Assembly (NCBI GenBank): GCA_022818135.1
Contig: JAFMSR010000015.1
Location: forward strand, 3,273,859-3,337,858
Reading direction: 5' to 3'
Origin: Saxidomus purpurata
Lineage: Eukaryota; Mollusca; Bivalvia; Venerida; Veneridae
Length of the DNA: 64,000 nucleotides
In this document: positions 61,001-64,000 of the stretch, piece after piece
How positions within the stretch are numbered: position 1 is the first letter of the stretch
How the letters are laid out: every line of letters begins with the position of its first letter
Position numbers and translations under genes: made by a program
The notes under the pieces: model-generated
What the model was told of the DNA's origin: nothing
What the model saw: only the letters and a program-made list of their open reading frames with translations
Database searches by the model: none

Positions 61001-62266
61001 CAGTATATAGGTTCAAAAGTAACAGAAGCAGTAAAGTGGCTCAAAAGTCACAGCAGCAGTATAGTGGTTCAAAAGTCACAGCAGCAGTAAAGTGGTTCAA
61101 AAGTCACAGCAGCAGTATAGTGGTTTAAAAGTCACAGCAGCAGTATAGTTTTCCAAAAGTAGTAACAACAGCAGTATAGTGTTTCAAAATGCCGAATGAA
61201 TCACGAAACGGAAACTATTTCAATATAAAAACATTTTATAAACTATAGTGACGTAAATAATGTATTCATAGATGCATTTTCACAGGTCTTTTCACTACCA
61301 TGGAAAATATGTTCGTTCATAGATAGTATATTTGGTACATCGTGGTCAGTATTTACATGTATCCTTGTATTTTACTTTCAAGATGCATCAAAATATATAA
61401 TGGTGATGGCGATGTCAGAGGATAAATAATTATTATCTGTTTAATACAAACGTAACATTCAAGTTTTACTAGTTAACATTATATCTAATTAGATGGATTA
61501 TACATGTTTATTGTACCATGAAGTCTGACCAGTTGAGCAGGGCGGTATTGAGATGTATATCAAACATATCTCCCGGTGACTTACCGAAACAAAGGCACGA
61601 TGTCACACTGCATAATATAATAATGTATTTTCTTTCTTTTGACAAAACATGTTACGACGTTTGCAATGAAAGTTGACACTTGTTTTTATGTTGGTCCATC
61701 ACATAGAAAACAGCCAAAAGAATGCAAAACTAAGTGCAGTACGTATGTTTGAAGTTTTGTCAGAACATACACAATAACCCTCTGCATATTTACATCTAAT
61801 GTCAGTTAAATGTAATAACTTTTAATTCTAATATTATTAATTAAGTTTCGTATAATGCACATCAACATAACATACTTTTAGTCTCCATAGACGAAGTATA
61901 TGATAATAACAGAATTATCTATTCTTTCTGCTTAAAGTTTCCGCGAAAAACAAAAGCGTTTGAAAAATAGTTTATTTAATATAGATATTGATTAATATAA
62001 AATGACAAAAGAAATCGTCACATTCAACATGGGTTACCACACGGACCAATATACACATATACCCATTTTCTCCAAAACACCGGTTTAACTGTTTCTTTAA
62101 ACAAAGTATAATTTAAATTTCTTTCAATGCTTGGTGTTCAACTTGATATAAAGCCCTTTGTAGTGATTAAACTTACCATTTTATCATTTTTATATAATAC
62201 TCATCTATCCACGAAGACAATAACCCTATATATTCAAGCGCTTTTACCACTTGTCGGAGGTAAACT
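32748..62266 (-). CDS. Large DSL/EGF-repeat type I membrane protein (Notch-ligand-like), 15 exons, 5' end incomplete
   Basis: Exons in order: 62266-62177, 59202-59103, 58961-58798, 56207-56056, 50800-50650, 50123-49931, 49758-49619, 47909-47777, 47477-47314, 47131-47025, 45468-36613, 36190-36046, 34908-34770, 33623-33526 and 32919-32748. All introns are GT-AG and all fourteen junction phases agree, which strongly supports one transcript. The product of about 3,600 residues has an N-terminal ectodomain with MNNL/C2- and DSL-like segments, about 75 EGF modules, a juxtamembrane region, one transmembrane helix and a short basic tail. That order is the plan of Delta/Jagged ligands, but the EGF number is far above theirs and the DSL match is partial, so receptor binding is inference. 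The initiator Met and signal peptide lie upstream. Five small deletions in the EGF exon interrupt the frame in this assembly. Confidence 0.65.
33435..33512. repeat. DNA-transposon terminal fragment
   Basis: Dense TTATATCCG / CGTTATATACGGAG motifs followed by ACTGTACTGTACTGG sit in the intron next to the transmembrane exon. They are the inverse of 'CTCCGTATATAACG' at about 10802. They resemble pogo/Tigger-type termini. No transposase is present. Confidence 0.35.
33526..33623 (-). CDS. Transmembrane exon of the DSL/EGF protein
   Basis: After an ATTCAG acceptor (phase 0) it encodes a short polar start (SWVRGH). A hydrophobic helix of about 22 residues follows ([20 protein letters not shown]), then RIVYQ, and the exon ends at a GTAAGT donor in phase 2. 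The positive residue right after the helix fits a type I orientation with the EGF array outside. Confidence 0.75.
34371..34820 (-). repeat. 51-bp minisatellite containing the splice donor of the juxtamembrane exon
   Basis: About nine copies of a 51-base unit. On the minus strand each copy encodes [13 protein letters not shown] or a variant and then carries GTACGT or GTATGT. The copy nearest the exon includes the real exon end (34770). Plus-strand open frames here are repeat shadows. Confidence 0.8.
34770..36190 (-). CDS. Two juxtamembrane exons of the DSL/EGF protein
   Basis: Exon 36190-36046 follows TTGTTTAG in phase 1. It encodes [20 protein letters not shown], a helix-like stretch and [14 protein letters not shown], and ends at GTACTT in phase 2. 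Exon 34908-34770 follows TATTTTAG. It encodes [30 protein letters not shown] and [13 protein letters not shown], and ends in phase 0 at GTATGT, matching the transmembrane exon. Position and length, about 95 residues between the last EGF module and the membrane, suggest a SEA-type or similar stalk fold. I do not see the SEA cleavage motif, so the fold is unassigned. Confidence 0.6.
35331..35590 (+). repeat. tRNA-derived SINE, copy 2
   Basis: tRNA-like head (GTCGTCGAGTTGTTAGAGCC as A-box region, GAGGGTCGAGTCC as B-box region). The body matches 7764-7992, and the 3' tail is (CAACAA)n. It is inserted in the intron between the two juxtamembrane exons of the minus-strand gene, in the opposite orientation. 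Confidence 0.65.
36613..45468 (-). CDS. Giant 8,856-bp exon encoding about 75 EGF-like modules
   Basis: It begins after TTCTTTCTTCAG (phase 1) with a Cys-containing stretch of about 75 residues and an atypical EGF, then the array, and ends at GTATGT in phase 1. The standard module is 37 residues, C-x4-C-x4-C-x8-C-x-C-x8-C, beginning DINEC (calcium-binding type). Its third loop is [12 protein letters not shown], which fits the Asp/Asn-hydroxylation consensus C-x-D/N-x4-Y/F-x-C-x-C. Each module has three N-x-T sequons (NVT, NGT, NYT). The C2-C3 loop is one residue too short for the usual O-fucose site. The last eight or so modules (36613-37450) are diverged, with ordinary loops such as NGGTC. 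The frame is broken by 1-2-nt deletions near 41042, 38776, 38524, 38406 and 38295. Confidence 0.8.
37450..45120 (-). repeat. 111-bp coding tandem repeat (EGF array)
   Basis: About 69 copies of a 111-base unit with few differences between copies, all in one exon. Higher-order duplications are visible: a 555-bp (five-unit) block at about 41560-42110 recurs at 42115-42600, and a nine-unit block (37700-38290) recurs at 38700-39290. Confidence 0.85.
45611..45662. repeat. (CT)n microsatellite
   Basis: About 25 uninterrupted CT dinucleotides in the intron 5' of the giant EGF exon. A shorter (ATT)n run lies at about 45974-46003. The rest of this 1.5-kb intron has nothing recognisable. Confidence 0.9.
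47025..47909 (-). CDS. MNNL/C2-end and DSL-like exons of the large gene
   Basis: Exon 47909-47777 (phase 2 in, phase 0 out) has a single Cys (FQDC) and ends SNKTW. Exon 47477-47314 continues [15 protein letters not shown] and FLNISLES, like the second half of the Notch-ligand C2 domain, then a Ser/Thr-rich stretch. Exon 47131-47025 encodes [18 protein letters not shown], close to the DSL signature (a hydrophobic-alternating strand, V-x-C, then YYGxxC), followed by NEIC and two further Cys. The C-terminal half of a classical DSL domain (CN-x-GW-x-G-x-x-C) is not seen. The acceptor of this exon (GGCGCGCAG) is only moderate. It joins the EGF exon in phase 1. Confidence 0.6.
49619..50800 (-). CDS. 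N-terminal ectodomain exons of the large gene, including an MNNL-like segment
   Basis: Exons 50800-50650, 50123-49931 and 49758-49619. The last begins [15 protein letters not shown], resembling the opening strand of MNNL domains (G-x-F-x-L-x-L-x-x-Y-x-N), then [15 protein letters not shown]. The first two carry Cys residues in [15 protein letters not shown] and SSKCSHN and read as beta-rich extracellular sequence I cannot assign. Junction phases are 1/2, 2/0 and 0/2. A tiny ATG-containing segment with a GTAAGT donor at about 49786 lies between them and is not needed for the frame. Confidence 0.55.
53191..53863. repeat. Exact 50-bp direct repeat flanking a tRNA-like sequence
   Basis: The 50 bases at 53191-53240 (from AACTGTACTGCTGC to ATATATACGCACA) recur identically at 53814-53863, 623 bases apart. 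Between them at 53435-53511 is a plus-strand tRNA-like sequence with A-box CAGCTCAGTTGGTAAACCG and B-box GGTTCGAATC. It does not fold into a good acceptor or T stem by eye and so is probably a pseudo-tRNA or SINE head. Confidence 0.6.
53985..54070 (-). repeat. tRNA-like sequence, minus orientation
   Basis: On the minus strand CACGGTCAAGTGACC resembles the A-box region of the SINE at 7764, and CAGGTTCAAGTCCC is a good B box. The SINE body is not evident next to it, so it is a head fragment or tRNA pseudogene. Confidence 0.45.
56056..56207 (-). CDS. Exon of the large gene with a second DSL-like half domain
   Basis: After CATTTTTCAG (phase 2) it encodes [20 protein letters not shown], parallel to [18 protein letters not shown] of the later DSL exon: alternating strand, hydrophobic-Cys, then aromatic pair and Cys. 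It continues [12 protein letters not shown] to QLDCTTE and ends at GTTTGT (phase 1), an acceptable but not ideal donor. It suggests that the N-terminal half arose by duplication of the MNNL-DSL unit. Confidence 0.55.
56594..57129. mobile_element. MITE with long terminal inverted repeats, copy 2
   Basis: Ends AGGTCCATTACTAACACCAA and its inverse TTGGTGTTAGTAATGGACCT, with about 47 bp of inverse match. The 536-bp body matches 17585-18068. It lies within an intron of the large gene. An open frame at 56884-57156 is inside the element and is not a gene. Confidence 0.75.
57130..58797. other. Intron DNA without recognisable features
   Basis: AT-rich. No exon with usable splice sites, no RNA gene and no clear repeat seen on either strand. 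Confidence 0.4.
58798..62266 (-). CDS. Most 5' exons found of the large gene
   Basis: Exon 62266-62177 (after GTTGTCCAG, phase 2 in and out) encodes [20 protein letters not shown] and on to IKMIK. Exon 59202-59103 continues [14 protein letters not shown] to TDIKIIT. Exon 58961-58798 gives [20 protein letters not shown] to [14 protein letters not shown]. Donors are GTAAGT, GTAAGT and GTATGT. The sequence has few Cys and alternating hydrophobic strands leading to the DSL-like segment of the next exon, which would fit a C2-type fold. The 62177-62266 exon is the least certain. A possible further exon ending at GTGAGT (63367 on the plus strand) has the right phase but a poor acceptor. Confidence 0.5.
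59290..61190. repeat. 28-bp minisatellite, about 65 copies
   Basis: Unit CACAGCAGCAGTATAGTGGTTCAAAAGT and a variant with ACAGTGTTACAAAAG, interspersed along about 1.9 kb in the intron between the 62177 and 59202 exons. The GCAGCAGTA core is the most constant part. Several plus-strand open frames of 60-130 codons are repeat by-products. Confidence 0.9.
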
Positions 62267-62397
62267 CTGGACAACAGAATGCGTGGAGGTGTGTAAAATA
62301 CTGATTTTTAATTGGTCAATCGATCGATTTGAATGACAGGCGGCGTCATGTTAATTGTTAGCTAGACTTTATAGAAATTGTTTTTGTTTAAAGAACA

Positions 62398-62480
62398 CCT
62401 GGACCGGGAATCGACCCCGTGGCCCTTCGCATACAGACATGTAAGATCGAATGCTCAAGCGACTAAGCTACCGTGACATG
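62398..62480 (-). repeat. tRNA-like pseudogene or SINE head, minus orientation
   Basis: On the minus strand TAGCTTAGTCGCTTGAGC gives a 4-bp D stem and GGGGTCGATTCCC a T-arm-like hairpin. The anticodon region is about ten bases too long and no acceptor stem pairs, so a functional tRNA is unlikely. Confidence 0.45.
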
Positions 62481-64000
62481 TGCATCAGAAAAACAACCTT
62501 AATCCTTGTTTTTCTTATCAAATATGTTTCTCGAATTATTAACTGTTATTCACTAGCCGAGAAAGGATAACTACTCTACACTAACCTTAACATTAACATT
62601 AATTTTGCAGTAATAACATATCATAGATTTGAATTATTTACTTACTTAAATTATAAACCAATTCAAGAAAGACTGATAACGCAAAGTATTTTATTGAACT
62701 GTCTCATTCGGCATTACCCAATTAAAAGGTGCCTTACTGCGTAAATTTATCGATTTAAAAATGTTTACATTTTACTTGTCATTTCATTGGCGGTTGAAAA
62801 GTTCCAAACACTTCAAGTCAAAATCAAGCTTAATACGGTTGCGCCGAAAAAGCCGTTAGCATTATTATTACAATAGAATTGCTTTGGTCAGTCATTGTAT
62901 TAGCCATAAGGTATGTCAACTTTTACAAATGGTTAATGCCATTACCTTCCAATACAAACTGAGAAAACTGTTTCACAAAAATGCGTACAATTTTCCAATG
63001 GCATTTTACGACAACACGTGTGTGGAAAAGCTTGGGAAAGACTTGTATCCGGCGTTCTATAATGCACCACTTTAACGTACAACATCGTGTGGTTAACTGT
63101 CTCATTCGTGCCAAAAACGGTTGTTCCCAAAACCTAAAATGTAACCAAATATGCAATTTAACTGATGTTCATGTACTAGTTGTTTGTATTTGATGTAGCA
63201 GTAATTTGAAATTGATTTATATGTATTACCTAGTAATGTTATAATGAGTCAAAGATGCATCTATTCCTCCGACCTAGGGAATGTTAGATAAACAGCATTG
63301 TATAGTAATTGTGTGTTTAAGACCCTGTTTCACTGTCTCATTCACGAAAGACCGTTTTGAAAACTCACCTTTTCCCACAATTTCTTACATTGTTTTCTTG
63401 AATATTATTATAATGATATATTCGTATTCTTTCTTCTTTCAAACCTCATATTCGCCGGGTCATATGCTTTCTTTTAAAGGTCAGAAAAGAATGATACTTC
63501 TAGATATATACATGTAGATGACATAATATTCGTGTCTAACAGATACCCCTTGTTTACAATAAGAACGAACGAGGTGTTACCACTTGTACGTAAGCTTGTG
63601 AACAAAGTTAGTTTGTGTACTTTAAAGGGGCATAACTAACAACAAGCAGATTATTTTTCAAAATGCTTAAAATGGGCTAAATATAGGTAAAATTGTAAAT
63701 GAATTTATTTTTCAAAAAACATGTATCGGGAAATGTTTCTTTTGTACACAAAATACCAATATATCGACCTTTGATAATAAATCGGTTTAACGACACTACA
63801 ACACATCTAATTTTGATAATTTTATTTACTACTGTACAAAATGTAGTTATTGGTTGAATCTTTTAGGTTTGTGGAAGATTATTTCCATTAACGTATTACT
63901 TTTTCAAAAATTATTTCAACATTCATAAAGTTTTAGGGTGTGGCTCTTTAAAAGTGAAATGTATCATGGCTTTATTAAGTCACCAGTTTTTGGCCTGGGG
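62481..64000. other. Right end of window, no supported gene
   Basis: Short open frames on both strands around 62884-63193 overlap one another and have no splice context. A recurring CTGTCTCATTC(G/A) word appears at about 62699, 63098 and 63331. The signal-peptide exon of the large minus-strand gene should lie here or beyond the window, but no convincing candidate was found. Confidence 0.35.

Noticed and set aside
59284..61128. Plus-strand frames of 60-130 codons rich in Gln, Ser and Thr
   Set aside because: They follow the 28-bp minisatellite (not a multiple of three, so all frames recur) and lie in an intron of the minus-strand gene.
63360..63450. Further upstream exon of the large gene (donor GTGAGT at the 63367 side)
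   Set aside because: The phase fits the next exon and the sequence (RIYHYNNIQENN) is plausible, but no acceptor with a pyrimidine tract precedes it, so it is only mentioned.
1..64000. CRISPR array, operon or prokaryotic features
   Set aside because: Tandem repeats here lack unique spacers of constant length, and gene structure is plainly eukaryotic.

Overview
The window looks like nuclear DNA of an animal, most likely a bivalve mollusc or close lophotrochozoan. It is AT-rich, its genes are split by GT-AG introns, poly(A) signals are AATAAA, and tRNA-derived SINEs, minisatellites and MITE-like elements are frequent. A dispersed repeat opening with the GGGCCATGATGGCC-type motif (9344 on) is of a kind I associate with bivalve genomes. 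No prokaryotic or viral gene organisation is present. The species assignment is inference.

Plus-strand half (1-31300): this is a cluster of genes for small secreted cysteine-rich proteins. The first (830-1334) encodes a 68-residue peptide with a VWC/pacifastin-like cysteine core. It is followed by a tandem family of paralogues, called here A (3300-6362), B (8569-13617), C (19320-26028), D (terminal exon only, about 27306-27425) and E (about 28721-31216). Where complete they share one plan: a signal peptide over two short exons; a 4-Cys mini-domain on its own exon ending in phase 1; a fast-diverging polar linker; and a C-terminal domain with spacing C-x2/3-C-x5-C-x5/6-C-x5-C-x4/5-C. The linker of C has gained a collagen-like tract and a WAP domain, and that of E a degenerate serine-rich repeat. 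Broken or altered copies of the modules lie between the genes. I do not recognise this family by name.

Minus-strand half (62266 down to 32748): one gene of about 30 kb. Fifteen exons read from the sequence join with matching phases at every junction. They encode a type I membrane protein: a long N-terminal ectodomain with MNNL/C2-like and DSL-like segments (Notch-ligand type), about 75 EGF modules in a single 8.9-kb exon, a juxtamembrane region, one transmembrane helix and a tail of about 57 residues. Most EGF modules are near-identical 37-residue copies (111 bp), each with a calcium-binding start and three N-glycosylation sequons. The first exon with the initiator Met and signal peptide was not found and may lie right of 62266 or outside the window. 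Five 1-2-nt deletions break the array locally but sum to a multiple of three.

Mobile and repetitive DNA sits in the introns and spacers of both halves: a 3.3-kb TTAA-flanked element with long inverted arms (51562-54870), two copies of a MITE with long terminal inverted repeats (17585-18068, 56594-57129), a 1.9-kb 28-bp minisatellite (59290-61190), a 51-bp minisatellite that repeats a splice donor in frame (34371-34820), and a 23-bp minisatellite that runs directly into a splice acceptor (21705-21971). All gene models are hand-read from splice signals and need transcript support.
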